64,000 nt of DNA from assembly GCF_000599885.1 (NCBI RefSeq), contig NZ_JFGT01000007.1, positions 220,540-284,539 on the forward strand, written 5' to 3'. Made by a program: the position numbers and the translations under genes. Of this stretch, positions 55,678 to 63,352 are shown piece after piece (position 1 is the stretch's first letter; every line of letters starts with the position of its first letter). A model generated the notes under the pieces. The model ran no database searches, was not told the DNA's origin, and was given only the letters and a program-made list of their open reading frames with translations. The stretch is from Pantoea sp. IMH. GTDB taxonomy: Bacteria > Pseudomonadota > Gammaproteobacteria > Enterobacterales > Enterobacteriaceae.

Positions 55678-56565
55678 GTGGCACTGCGGCATTTTTTCAT
55701 GATCTTATTTGTGGTAACAACCTGGGCTTTTAACAACGTTGCCATCAAATGGGGTTTACTTGATCTCCCCCCTCTTTTTCTGACCATGATGCGCTTTGTC
55801 GTCGTGGCTGTCATTCTGGTGCCGTTTACGCGGATAACCCGCCAGCAGCTGCGCTATCTTATCCCGCTCGCCTTTACCTTTGGCTTTATGCATTTTTCAC
55901 TGCTGTTTGTCGGCCTGAAATATACCGATGCCGGAACAGCCGCCATTGTTGTGCAGCTTGGCACGCCGTTTGCGATGATTCTGGCAATGATACTGCTGAA
56001 AGAGAAGCTCACGCTGATACAGATGCTGGGTATCGCCATCTCGCTGACCGGCGTATTTGTGCTGACCGGCAGCCCGACGATTCCTTCATGGTGGGTGTTG
56101 TGTCTGCTTTTATGCAGCGCGGCGGGCTGGGCAATCAGCAATATGATCGTGAAGAAGTCACCCGGCATTAAGCCACTGACCATGACCGGCTGGCTCTCCT
56201 TTCTGGCAATCCCGGTGGTCGCGCTGGCGTCATTTACGCTGGAAACCGGCCAGATGGAAAGCCTGATGCACGCCACCTGGCGTGGCTGGTTCGCCATCTT
56301 TTACAGTGCAATTGGGTCTTCAATTGTGGCTTATTCAATCTGGTATGGCCTGCTGAGGAACTATAACGTTAACCTGATCATGCCCTATTCGCTGCTGACG
56401 CCGGTGTTATCGGTGGTGATGGGCGTGCTGGTACTGGGCGACAGCCTGAACGCCTTCAAGGTTTCCGGCGCGCTACTGGTGATAGCAGGCACTGCCATTG
56501 CGGTGATCAACCTGCGCAACCTGCGTATGCACGTCCGTCTACGGAAATTCAGCCACAAGCGTTAG
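55678..56565 (+). CDS. EamA-family (DMT) transporter
   Basis: The 295-residue inner-membrane protein has ten TM segments in two EamA repeats (TTWAFNNVAIKWGLLDLPPL in the first, SIVAYSIWYGLLRNYNVNLI in the second). It belongs to the drug/metabolite transporter group that exports amino acids or metabolites; E. coli EamA exports O-acetylserine and cysteine. The substrate is not assigned. The start is GTG at 55678 with AAAGGAC upstream. Its 3' end has a short basic tail (MHVRLRKFSHKR). Confidence 0.92.
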   Translation: MALRHFFMILFVVTTWAFNNVAIKWGLLDLPPLFLTMMRFVVVAVILVPFTRITRQQLRYLIPLAFTFGFMHFSLLFVGLKYTDAGTAAIVVQLGTPFAMILAMILLKEKLTLIQMLGIAISLTGVFVLTGSPTIPSWWVLCLLLCSAAGWAISNMIVKKSPGIKPLTMTGWLSFLAIPVVALASFTLETGQMESLMHATWRGWFAIFYSAIGSSIVAYSIWYGLLRNYNVNLIMPYSLLTPVLSVVMGVLVLGDSLNAFKVSGALLVIAGTAIAVINLRNLRMHVRLRKFSHKR

Positions 56566-56623
56566 TGCCAGGCAAAACCCACTTTTCGTTGCTAAGGTGT
56601 ACAGGTGAACGAGGGGAATGGCG

Positions 56624-57994
56624 ATGGATAATGGGTTAATGGCACTCCTGTGGCAGCAAATGTGGTCCGGCCTGCGTGGCGCCAGTACACCGCTGCCGGA
56701 AGTCAACTTTACCGGGACTCAGCGTTTCAGTTCCGCCTGGCCAGTGACTGAACTGGCGAGCGCCAGTATTGCGCTCGCCGCCCAGGCCGCCGCCGATCTG
56801 GCTGGCATCTCCCATCGACTTGAAGTTGACAGCCGCCTCGCCTCCCGCTGGTTCCAGCGCTCTTTTATTCCCATTAACCGCGCCGCACCAGCCCTGTGGG
56901 ATCCCTTCGCTGGTGATTACGAGACGCAAGATGGCTGGATCCGCCTGCATACAAATATGCCTCATCACCGGGCTGCGATGGAGCAGATACTTGGCGCACA
57001 TCCCAGCCGGGCCACGCTGGAAAAAACCGTGCGTGTCTGGGGTAAAACCGCGCTGGAACAGGCTGTTGTGGACGCCGGAGGCTGTGCCGCCGCGATGCAA
57101 AGCCTGTCGCAATGGCAGCAGCATCCGCAGGGAATAAGCGTGGGAAGTGAGCCATTAATCGCGCAGACTTTGCAGCCTGAAGCCTCTGCGCCCTCCTGGC
57201 CGCTTTTTCCTGCGCGTCCGCTCACCGGCGTGCGCGTGCTGGATTTAACACGGATTATCGCCGGTCCGGTAGCAACCCGCTTTCTTGCCGGACTGGGCGC
57301 GGAAGTGCTGCGTCTCGATCCGCCAGGCTGGGAAGAGCCGGCGCTGGAGGAGGAGTTTACGCCCGGTAAACGCTGCGCACGGCTGGATCTGAAATCCCCG
57401 GCAGGCCGCGAGCGTTTCGAAGCGCTGCTGGCTCAGGCCGACGTTCTGGTTCATGGCTATCGCGCCGACGCGCTCAGCGCGCTGGGCTACGATGCTGAAA
57501 GCCTGCAAAAATTGTCACCTGGTCTGGTTGACGTCGCCCTGAATGCCTGGGGATGGAGCGGCCCCTGGCGCAACCGCCGGGGCTTCGATAGCCTGGTTCA
57601 GATGGCAAGCGGCATCGCTGACTTTAACCGCCAGTGGATAAAAAGCGCCTCGCCTGTGCCGCTGCCGGTGCAGGCGCTTGACCACGCAACAGGCTATCTG
57701 ATGGCGGCGGCGGTACTCGAGGGGATGCGACAGCGCCGTTTGCATCATACCGGTTACTCCGCGCGCCTCTCGCTGGCAAGAACTGCCGCGCTGCTGACCC
57801 GCTTTCCTTATCCCGACGCGCCGCGTACTGAAAATCTGACCTCCCAGCCTTATGATGAGAGTGTGGAAACCGAAATCACGCCATGGGGAATTGGCTACCG
57901 GCTGCACTCGCCGGTCTGGCTGCCCGGCACGCCGCTGGTCTGGTCCCGCTCCGCTTCCCGACTCGGTACTGAAGCCCCCTGCTGGAAACACTGA
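56624..57994 (+). CDS. Type III CoA-transferase (CaiB/BaiF family)
   Basis: The 456-residue protein transfers CoA between acids. It has a C-terminal family III domain (RVLDLTRIIAGPVATRFLAG, LGAEVLRLDPPGWEEPAL, FDSLVQMASGIAD). A first copy of the fold (about 1-195), with a weaker signature, appears N-terminal to it, so the gene may be a fusion of two half-domains. The catalytic Asp seems to lie in the VQALDHATGY region rather than at the usual site; this should be checked. The ATG at 56624 is 7 bases after GAGGGG, a better distance than the ATG at 56618. The substrates are unknown. Confidence 0.85.
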   Translation: MDNGLMALLWQQMWSGLRGASTPLPEVNFTGTQRFSSAWPVTELASASIALAAQAAADLAGISHRLEVDSRLASRWFQRSFIPINRAAPALWDPFAGDYETQDGWIRLHTNMPHHRAAMEQILGAHPSRATLEKTVRVWGKTALEQAVVDAGGCAAAMQSLSQWQQHPQGISVGSEPLIAQTLQPEASAPSWPLFPARPLTGVRVLDLTRIIAGPVATRFLAGLGAEVLRLDPPGWEEPALEEEFTPGKRCARLDLKSPAGRERFEALLAQADVLVHGYRADALSALGYDAESLQKLSPGLVDVALNAWGWSGPWRNRRGFDSLVQMASGIADFNRQWIKSASPVPLPVQALDHATGYLMAAAVLEGMRQRRLHHTGYSARLSLARTAALLTRFPYPDAPRTENLTSQPYDESVETEITPWGIGYRLHSPVWLPGTPLVWSRSASRLGTEAPCWKH

Positions 57995-58142
57995 CGCTAT
58001 ATAGCGATATTGCTTATCCTCCTCCCGGCATCAGCGGCTCAGAGGCGTAGAGTTAACCGGTAAGTGATTCAGATATACCCTGGCTGGTATTTAAGGCGGC
58101 TGGAAAGGCGGGTAGCTGGAAAAAATGGACGCACATAAACGC

Positions 58143-58171
58143 AAAAAAGCCCGACGGGAAATCGGGCTTTT
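58143..58171 (-). terminator. Terminator of the predicted antitoxin RNA
   Basis: An 8-bp stem (AAGCCCGA, 58147-58154, with 58162-58169) has a 7-base loop. On the minus strand it is followed by TTTTTT (58148-58143); on the plus strand four T follow, so it could also serve the CoA-transferase gene. Confidence 0.85.
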
Positions 58172-58231
58172 CGCTTATTCCTGGTGCAGTTGGTGGCTGC
58201 GCTGGAACGTACTGCTTGCATCTGTACACAC
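58143..58231 (-). ncRNA. Predicted IstR-like antitoxin RNA
   Basis: A sigma-70 promoter on the minus strand (58236-58263) predicts a start at about 58231 or 58229. An intrinsic terminator with six T ends the RNA near 58143, giving about 87-89 nt. The 5' end carries GTGTGTACAGATGC, complementary to 58431-58444 of the divergent tisB-like mRNA; allowing one mismatch and one gap the match is about 23 nt. This is the arrangement of E. coli IstR-1, an unstructured 5' end that blocks the tisB standby site. Promoter, terminator and complementarity are seen; expression is inferred. Confidence 0.75.
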
Positions 58232-58235
58232 TTTA

Positions 58236-58263
58236 ATATTATCACTTCTGGTCACATCGTCAA
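58236..58263 (-). promoter_or_regulatory. Sigma-70 promoter of the antitoxin RNA
   Basis: On the minus strand TTGACG (58263-58258) and TAATAT (58241-58236) are separated by 16 bases, close to the housekeeping consensus. Such a constitutive promoter would keep the antitoxin RNA ahead of the LexA-repressed toxin mRNA. Confidence 0.75.
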
Positions 58264-58314
58264 CTGCTCAAAAAAAACCGGAAATTCTCTGTGCATCAGA
58301 AAGCTGATGATATA

Positions 58315-58330
58315 CTGTATGTGTATACAG
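58315..58330 (+). promoter_or_regulatory. LexA (SOS) box of the toxin gene
   Basis: CTGTATGTGTATACAG is a CTG-N10-CAG LexA operator. It lies between the antitoxin RNA promoter and the toxin gene, as in E. coli istR-tisAB, where the same box represses tisAB and the longer istR-2. Confidence 0.92.
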
Positions 58331-58420
58331 TTGTTGGGTGGTTGATCAGTGCGCGACACAGCATCAGATTTTACCCAACCGGAATACAGGTGGTGCTGTC
58401 CGGTTTGCCTCCACCCAGGA

Positions 58421-58444
58421 GTGCTGCTCTGCATCTGTACACAC
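58421..58444 (+). repeat. Direct repeat matching the antitoxin RNA 5' end
   Basis: The 14 bases GCATCTGTACACAC occur at 58218-58231 and 58431-58444 in the same orientation; with flanks (GTACTGCTT versus GTGCTGCTCT) the match spans 23-24 bases. Because the antitoxin RNA is read from the minus strand of the first copy, the second copy in the toxin mRNA is its target. It lies about 75-97 bases upstream of the toxin start. Confidence 0.85.
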
Positions 58445-58517
58445 AAATGCGCGTAGTGAGGGTGAAAGTAAAGGCATAAGCTACGTGCGGTGCTCTCCGG
58501 TAAAGGAGATTGCCTCA

Positions 58518-58619
58518 GTGATTACTCTGGCCATCGTCTTTTTGGTGCTAAAGATTGTGTCGGTGATCTTGCAGATTACTTTGCAGATCGTGGAGTTAAT
58601 CCTTGCGAAACGCAAGTGA
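58518..58619 (+). CDS. TisB-like type I toxin peptide (33 aa)
   Basis: The peptide MITLAIVFLVLKIVSVILQI plus TLQIVELILAKRK is a single hydrophobic helix with a lone Lys12, two Gln, one Glu and a basic tail. It compares with E. coli TisB (29 aa, NLVDIAILILKLIVAALQLL), an SOS-induced toxin that inserts in the inner membrane and lowers proton motive force. The start is GTG at 58518, 9 bases after AGGAG. A perfect LexA box lies 190 bases upstream, and a repeat complementary to a divergent RNA lies in the leader. The gene is too short to appear in most annotations. Confidence 0.78.
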   Translation: MITLAIVFLVLKIVSVILQITLQIVELILAKRK

Positions 58620-58654
58620 ATGACAGCCGTCAAACGCTGACATAACTGGATCAA

Positions 58655-58686
58655 AGGCCGGGGAAAATACCACCCCGGCCTTTTTT
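58655..58686 (+). terminator. Rho-independent terminator after the toxin gene
   Basis: An 8-bp stem (GGCCGGGG, 58656-58663, with 58673-58680) has a 9-base loop and is followed by six T (58681-58686). It ends the toxin mRNA 36 bases past the stop and lies between it and the convergent ycdY gene. Confidence 0.9.
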
Positions 58687-58727
58687 CATCTGTGGAAGCC
58701 TGGCCGTTTACGCAGGCATTAACGGAC

Positions 58728-59282
58728 TCAGTTTTCCCCTTCTTCTTCCAGTTCATCACGCATCGCCTGAATAGCTTCACGCGTCAGGGCCGAAAGCGTC
58801 CGGTAGAAAGCCGTGCCGGCGTGGGCTTCCACTTTGCCGAGAAACTGGCCACACCAGGGCATGATAAATTCATCAAATAACCTGATTTGCGCGTCGGACT
58901 CGTCAGCCTCTGAACGATCTTCAAGCCATGAAGCGGCCAGCAGCAGCGCGCCGATATGGTCGGTTGGCGTCTCGCCCAGCGGCATTCCCCGGCTCTGCAG
59001 GAAAGCGCGGACGTCACCTTCCTGCGGGCCATTTTCCCAGAACGATCCGTAAGGCGGAACCTTGCAGTCGCTGCCAACAAACAGCGCATTGTAATCCGCG
59101 GCCAGCGCCTGCGGATCGCTGTTTTGTTGCAGACGGGTCAGCAGCTCATCCTGCTCCAGGGGCCACTGCTGCTGCAATTTTCCCTCCCGCAGTAGGGTAA
59201 AAAGCGGCATCAGCAGCGGATCCTGGGGCTGGCGGTTATAGAGCGAGCCGAGGATGCGGCAGATGACGGAAAATTCATTCAT
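58728..59282 (-). CDS. ycdY: TorD-family chaperone YcdY
   Basis: The 184-residue protein matches E. coli YcdY in length and sequence (MNEFSVICRILGSLYNRQPQ, KVPPYGSFWENG, ADHIGALLLAASWLED-type motif with TDHIGALLL). It is a TorD-like helical redox-enzyme maturation protein; in E. coli YcdY helps load zinc into YcdX and affects swarming. The frame opens at 59321, but the ATG at 59282 is the family start. It overlaps nothing and follows ycdX by 35 bases. Confidence 0.94.
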   Translation of the reverse strand: MNEFSVICRILGSLYNRQPQDPLLMPLFTLLREGKLQQQWPLEQDELLTRLQQNSDPQALAADYNALFVGSDCKVPPYGSFWENGPQEGDVRAFLQSRGMPLGETPTDHIGALLLAASWLEDRSEADESDAQIRLFDEFIMPWCGQFLGKVEAHAGTAFYRTLSALTREAIQAMRDELEEEGEN

Positions 59283-59317
59283 AGCAGTCAATCCATTCAG
59301 AGGTAAATGTGACAACG

Positions 59318-60055
59318 TCACATATCAGCAAATTCAGCGATGGTTTTCCCCGTACGCCTTTCCAGAAAATCGAGCAGGCGTCGCGGCGTGACATTTAATA
59401 CGCGATCCTCAGGAAAATCCACCTCCTTCATAATCCGCAGGCAGTGTTCGAAGTTGCCGAGCGTGAAGGCAGTATGGGAATCAGAACCACATGAGATAAG
59501 CCCGCCAGCATCGCGCACAGCCTCAACGATAGCGCGACAGTTCGGCTCGCTCCCCAGGCGGGAATGCGTAAACGAGGAGTTATTCAACTCCAGCGCCACC
59601 TCATATTCAGCCGCGGCTTCGGCGATGGCCGGGATGTCGACCGGATATCTTGGGTTACCTGGATGACTGATAATATGCACATTGCCGCTGGCCATGGCAG
59701 CAATCATCGCTTCGGTATGGATCGCTTTGTCACGCGGCGCAAAAACCGGCTCGTGAAAGCCCGCCACCACAATGTCCATCGATCCCATCATCGGACCGGT
59801 GCAGTCGATCTCACCCTGAACATTCTTGATATTGGCCTCAATGCCGCGCAGGATCCCGACGCCCTCAACGAGGCGCGGCCAGACACGCATATTAACGAAA
59901 TGCCAGTAATGCGGCGCATCGGCCATATCCGGGCCGTGATCGGTGATCGCCAGCAGCTTGATGCCGCAGGTTTGTGCCTGCTGAACATAATCGCGAAGAG
60001 TACTGTAAGCATGGGTACTGGCTACGGTGTGCATATGAAGGTCAACGGGATACAT
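59318..60055 (-). CDS. ycdX: PHP-domain zinc phosphatase YcdX
   Basis: The 245-residue product is the same length as E. coli YcdX. PHP metal ligands are visible: His7 and His9 in DLHMHT, His15, His40 in ITDHGPDM, Glu73-type acidic in GIEANIKN, plus [10 protein letters not shown] and CGSDSHTAF. It is a trinuclear zinc hydrolase; in E. coli it acts as a phosphatase that influences swarming. It lies between ghrA and ycdY in the conserved order. Confidence 0.96.
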   Translation of the reverse strand: MYPVDLHMHTVASTHAYSTLRDYVQQAQTCGIKLLAITDHGPDMADAPHYWHFVNMRVWPRLVEGVGILRGIEANIKNVQGEIDCTGPMMGSMDIVVAGFHEPVFAPRDKAIHTEAMIAAMASGNVHIISHPGNPRYPVDIPAIAEAAAEYEVALELNNSSFTHSRLGSEPNCRAIVEAVRDAGGLISCGSDSHTAFTLGNFEHCLRIMKEVDFPEDRVLNVTPRRLLDFLERRTGKTIAEFADM

Positions 60056-60110
60056 AATTTTCTCCTGATTGCTTCAGGCAAGAATAGCACCATTCCTGCC
60101 CTGACAGACG

Positions 60111-61052
60111 TTAATAGCCGCGGCTGAGGTCGACCCGGCCCGCAGGCGTTTCTCCCTTTTCACACTGTGCGATGCCAGCGGCGATATAACGCATAGCTTC
60201 CTCCGGCAAGGTGACAGCCGCATTATGGGGCGTGATAGCAATATCAGGGTGCTGCCAGAAGGGGTGCTGTTGATCCAGCGGTTCAGTGACGAAAACGTCC
60301 AGCGCGGCCGCTTTCACTTCCCCGGCGTCGAGCGCAGCCAGCAGATCTTCCTCAACCAGATGCGCACCGCGTGCCAGGTTAAGGATGAACGCCTGTGACT
60401 TCAGCTGACTCATCAGTTCACGATTGATGATGCCAACCGTCTGCGGCGTATTGGGAAGAAGATTAATCAGTACCTGCGTGCCGGAGAGAAAATCAGGCAG
60501 CTGATCGTTGCCGTAAAAACTGGTGACGCCCGACATCGCTTTAGGCGTTCGACTCCAGCAACGTACGGGGAAGCCCCATGCTTTCATACACTCCGCCACG
60601 CTGCGGCCCAGCACACCAGCGCCCAGTATGCCGATAGTGAAGCTCTCGCGAGGATAAGCGGGCAGATGCTGCCAGCACGCCTGCTGTTTTTGCTGCTGAT
60701 AGTCGGTAAAGCGACGAAACCAGCCGAGGACGTGATAGAGGGCATACTCCTGCATCTGAAGGGCCATGCCGGTATCTTCGAGGCGAAACAGCGGGACGTT
60801 GGGGGCGAGCAGATCGGGATGCTGGCGAAGCTGGCTGAGAATATCGTCAACGCCAGCGCCCAGGGCAAAAACGGCCTTAAGATCGCGGCGCCCCTTGAGC
60901 ATCTCCTCCGGCGGCTGCCGCACCAGCGCATAGTCAGCGTGTTGCTTATCGCCGGGCGTCCACTGGCGGACGCGAGCGTCAGGCAGAAGCGCCTGCAACC
61001 CCTCTACCCATTTCTGCGGGTGAAAGGATGAGTGATAAAAAATAATGTCCAC
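60111..61052 (-). CDS. ghrA: Glyoxylate/hydroxypyruvate reductase A
   Basis: GhrA reduces glyoxylate and hydroxypyruvate with NADPH. The 313-residue D-2-hydroxyacid dehydrogenase (E. coli 312) has the Rossmann motif [15 protein letters not shown]. The active-site Arg is in [12 protein letters not shown], and the Glu and His are in [20 protein letters not shown] and AITPHNAAV. The ycdX start lies 55 bases after its stop, so the ghrA-ycdX-ycdY order of E. coli is kept. Confidence 0.97.
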   Translation of the reverse strand: MDIIFYHSSFHPQKWVEGLQALLPDARVRQWTPGDKQHADYALVRQPPEEMLKGRRDLKAVFALGAGVDDILSQLRQHPDLLAPNVPLFRLEDTGMALQMQEYALYHVLGWFRRFTDYQQQKQQACWQHLPAYPRESFTIGILGAGVLGRSVAECMKAWGFPVRCWSRTPKAMSGVTSFYGNDQLPDFLSGTQVLINLLPNTPQTVGIINRELMSQLKSQAFILNLARGAHLVEEDLLAALDAGEVKAAALDVFVTEPLDQQHPFWQHPDIAITPHNAAVTLPEEAMRYIAAGIAQCEKGETPAGRVDLSRGY

Positions 61053-61144
61053 GTTTGCTCTCCTCTTTTTTCTTCAGGCTCGGGAAAAATGGCGCAGCTG
61101 GCAAGAAAAATATGTTGGAATACAACGCGTACCCCAACCGAGCA

Positions 61145-62608
61145 TCAGCGAGTGGCGTCAGGCTGAATCAGCTTACGCAGCAGCGGCATCAGCAGCAGCA
61201 ATACCAGACCGACCGCCGCACTGCCCCAGCCAAGCAAGGTGAAAATATGGCTGTAGCCTGGATTGGTCAGCACCGGCGTACTGCCGCTGTTTACCGGCAT
61301 CAATCCTGAGACGTATCCCGCCAGGACCGAGGCGACGCCCGTTACCATCATCCAGCAGCCCATCATTACGCCCTGGTAACGTGCCGGGGCCAGCTTACCA
61401 ATCATCGCGTAGCCGATAGGTGAGATCAGCAGTTCGGCGATGCTCTGGAGGACGTAGCTGATAACGATCCATTTAAATGCCACCATGCCATCGCCTCCGG
61501 CAAGCATAATGCCCAGCGGTAATACCAGCATGCCAAGTCCGATGATAAAGAGCGATGAAGCGAACTGGAGAGGAATATCAATACGCCATCCGCGTTCGCG
61601 CAGGTTGCGAAAGCCCACCGCAAGAAGTGGTCCGCCGAAAACAATCACCAGCGTGTTGATATTCTGTACCCACTGGGGCGCGACCTGAAAACCGTAAACG
61701 TTAAGATTGATATTATGTTCAGTAAAGAGCATCAGCCCCATGGGGGCCAGTTGATAGAGCATCCAGAACACCAGCGATCCCATGGCTAACAGCAGATAGG
61801 CGCTCATCCTGCGCCGTTCATCGCGATGTTTGTGACGCAGCGTGATAACGCCAAGCAGCAGAAAAATCATCATGCCAAGGCCAATTACAAAGCTGCCGGT
61901 AAAGTCCGCATGGGTCAGCATCACGCGGATCAGCGGCACCAGCGCGATGAGAATGGCCAGACCGGCCACCATCCGTAGCCGGAACTGCTGTTTACTGACG
62001 TAAAGCAGCGGCGTGTCGATATCCCGTAATATTTTCCAGCGCAGCAGTGAAACAACGATCGCCACGGCATTGCCCAGGGTTGCGAACAGAAACAGCGCTT
62101 CGTAATGTTCCGTGAGCTGGAAGTAACCTGCTCCGGTAAAACCGATAAAGAACCCAAGGTTCATCCCGGCATAGTTCCAGAGAAAAGCGCTCTCGCGCCG
62201 GTTATCTTCAGGCGCGAAACGTTGGGTTAGCATCATATTGATACAGGTTACGTTGAGGCCGCTGCCGGTAAGGAACATCGCCAGGCCCCAGTAAAGCCCC
62301 TCCGCACTCTGACCGGAAAGCACCCAGCAGCCTGCCACCTGAAGCAGCATTCCCAGCACAAACAGATTACGGTTGCTGAGGTAGCGGCCGCCAAGATAGC
62401 CGCCAAACAGATGCAGACCATAGTTAAACGCGCCGAACACGCCCATCATGGCGTTCGCCTGCCCTTCGCTAAAACCGAGGCGTTTAGTGGCGTAGAGCAC
62501 CAGCGTGGAATAGAGCACGGCAAAACCGAGCGTGGCGAAGATTTGAATAAAAAATAGCGCACCGGTGCCTGAAGGCGTAGCTTCAGCGGCTGTCCTGGAG
62601 GTGTTCAC
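61145..62608 (-). CDS. POT-family proton:peptide symporter-like protein
   Basis: The 487-residue MFS protein has about 12-14 TM segments and belongs to the proton-dependent oligopeptide transporter family. Family motifs LFGGYLGGRYLSNRN and GSGLNVTCINMMLTQRF (the FYxxINxG-like helix) are partly present. The ExxER proton-coupling motif of TM1 is absent; the segment reads FFIQIFATLGFAVLYSTLVL. Function may differ from di- or tripeptide uptake. The start is taken as GTG at 62608 (MNTSRTAAEATPSG), 4-5 bases after GAGG, rather than the TTG at 62623. Confidence 0.82.
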   Translation of the reverse strand: MNTSRTAAEATPSGTGALFFIQIFATLGFAVLYSTLVLYATKRLGFSEGQANAMMGVFGAFNYGLHLFGGYLGGRYLSNRNLFVLGMLLQVAGCWVLSGQSAEGLYWGLAMFLTGSGLNVTCINMMLTQRFAPEDNRRESAFLWNYAGMNLGFFIGFTGAGYFQLTEHYEALFLFATLGNAVAIVVSLLRWKILRDIDTPLLYVSKQQFRLRMVAGLAILIALVPLIRVMLTHADFTGSFVIGLGMMIFLLLGVITLRHKHRDERRRMSAYLLLAMGSLVFWMLYQLAPMGLMLFTEHNINLNVYGFQVAPQWVQNINTLVIVFGGPLLAVGFRNLRERGWRIDIPLQFASSLFIIGLGMLVLPLGIMLAGGDGMVAFKWIVISYVLQSIAELLISPIGYAMIGKLAPARYQGVMMGCWMMVTGVASVLAGYVSGLMPVNSGSTPVLTNPGYSHIFTLLGWGSAAVGLVLLLLMPLLRKLIQPDATR

Positions 62609-62777
62609 ACCTGACCTCAACAATGTTTATGCAAGTTTATACGCATTATTATGCATGTTGTGCGTTGGGATTACTGTCCGAAAAAGGCCTTTAGCTGTCT
62701 GACGGCAGCTGACTGCCGAATTAAGCAACAAACTGCTGTAAAACTGGCTAAACGCGCGGAAAAATGCAGAAAGGGAG

Positions 62778-62806
62778 TTGACCGATGGATGGCTTTTCCC
62801 TACATT
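62778..62806 (+). promoter_or_regulatory. Promoter of the first tRNA-Ser
   Basis: TTGACC (62778-62783), a 17-base spacer and TACATT (62801-62806) form a sigma-70 promoter, followed by a GC-rich discriminator typical of stable RNA genes. It ends about 34 bases before the tRNA. Confidence 0.8.
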
Positions 62807-62840
62807 ACCGGCCACGCAATGCAGGTTGCGTAAACAATAT

Positions 62841-62928
62841 GGTGAGGTGTCCGAGTGGCTGAAGGAGCACGCCTGGAAAGTGTGTATACGGCAACGTATC
62901 GAGGGTTCGAATCCCTCCCTCACCGCCA
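62841..62928 (+). tRNA. tRNA-Ser (GGA), first copy
   Basis: The 88-nt gene starts GGTGAGGTGTCCGAGTGGCT and ends CACCGCCA with an encoded CCA. It has the 7-bp acceptor stem GGTGAGG/CCTCACC, anticodon GGA (62875-62877) in CTGGAAA, a long class II variable arm (TGTGTATACGGCAACGTATC) and the GGTTCGAATCC T arm. It reads UCC and UCU. In E. coli the identical-type serX lies next to ghrA, which is 1.8 kb upstream here. A terminator follows at 62941. Confidence 0.98.
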
Positions 62929-62940
62929 TATTTAAAGAGA

Positions 62941-62969
62941 AAGCCTGAGCGAAAGTTCAGGCTTTTTTT
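62941..62969 (+). terminator. Rho-independent terminator of the first tRNA-Ser
   Basis: AAGCCTGA (62941-62948) pairs with TCAGGCTT (62957-62964) and the T-tract runs to 62969. Copies of the same hairpin follow in the next repeat units. Confidence 0.9.
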
Positions 62970-63130
62970 ATGCATATTTCCCATGAGGGAGGGTGAGAAC
63001 ACTCGACAGGGTTCGACAAAACGGCAGGGATTGCCGTTTTGCACAGCTCCGCTGCCCGCAGGGCGAGGCACATGGACGAGACGGACATGTGCCTCGTGAC
63101 ATCCCTCCCTCACCGCCATATTTAAAGAGA

Positions 63131-63160
63131 AAGCCTGAGCGACAGTTCAGGCTTTTTTTT
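63131..63160 (+). terminator. Terminator hairpin in repeat unit 2
   Basis: A second copy of the AAGCCTGA/TCAGGCTT hairpin with eight T, one base different in the loop from the first copy. Confidence 0.88.
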
Positions 63161-63321
63161 ATGCATATTCCCCATGAGGGAGGGTGAGAACACTCGACAG
63201 GGTTCGACAAAACGGCAGGGATTGCCGTTTTGCACAGCTCCGCTGCCCGCAGGGCGAGGCACATGGACGAGACGGACATGTGCCTCGTGACATCCCTCCC
63301 TCACCGCCATATTTAAAGAGA

Positions 63322-63351
63322 AAGCCTGAGCGACAGTTCAGGCTTTTTTTT
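63322..63351 (+). terminator. Terminator hairpin in partial repeat unit 3
   Basis: A third copy of the same hairpin with eight T. The repeat ends shortly after it, at about 63352. Confidence 0.88.
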
Positions 63352-63352
63352 A

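Larger units (their letters stand above)
62911..63352 (+). repeat. Tandem ~190-bp repeats carrying the tRNA-Ser 3' end (rtT-like)
   Basis: Units begin with ATCCCTCCCTCACCGCCA, the last 18 bases of the tRNA, at 62911 (inside the tRNA), 63101 and 63292, spaced 190 and 191 bases. Units 1 and 2 are near identical; unit 3 breaks off after about 60 bases. Each full unit holds a terminator hairpin (62941-62969, 63131-63160), a second hairpin (AAAACGGCA...TGCCGTTTT, 63018-63040 in unit 1) and a third with a 10-bp stem (GAGGCACATG, 63065-63074 with 63086-63095). The plan is that of the 178-bp rtT repeats after E. coli tyrT. Confidence 0.93.

Noticed and set aside
58291..58479. 62-codon plus-strand frame across the LexA box
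   Set aside because: It starts upstream of the LexA box and thus of the predicted transcript; not a tisA-like leader gene.
58338..58619. 93-codon frame ending with the toxin peptide
   Set aside because: The first 60 codons are leader sequence that includes the antitoxin target and have no ribosome site; the GTG at 58518 with AGGAG is the supported start.
62911..63352. Repeat array considered as CRISPR
   Set aside because: Units are ~190 bp, nearly identical throughout with no variable spacers, and begin with a tRNA end; no cas genes.
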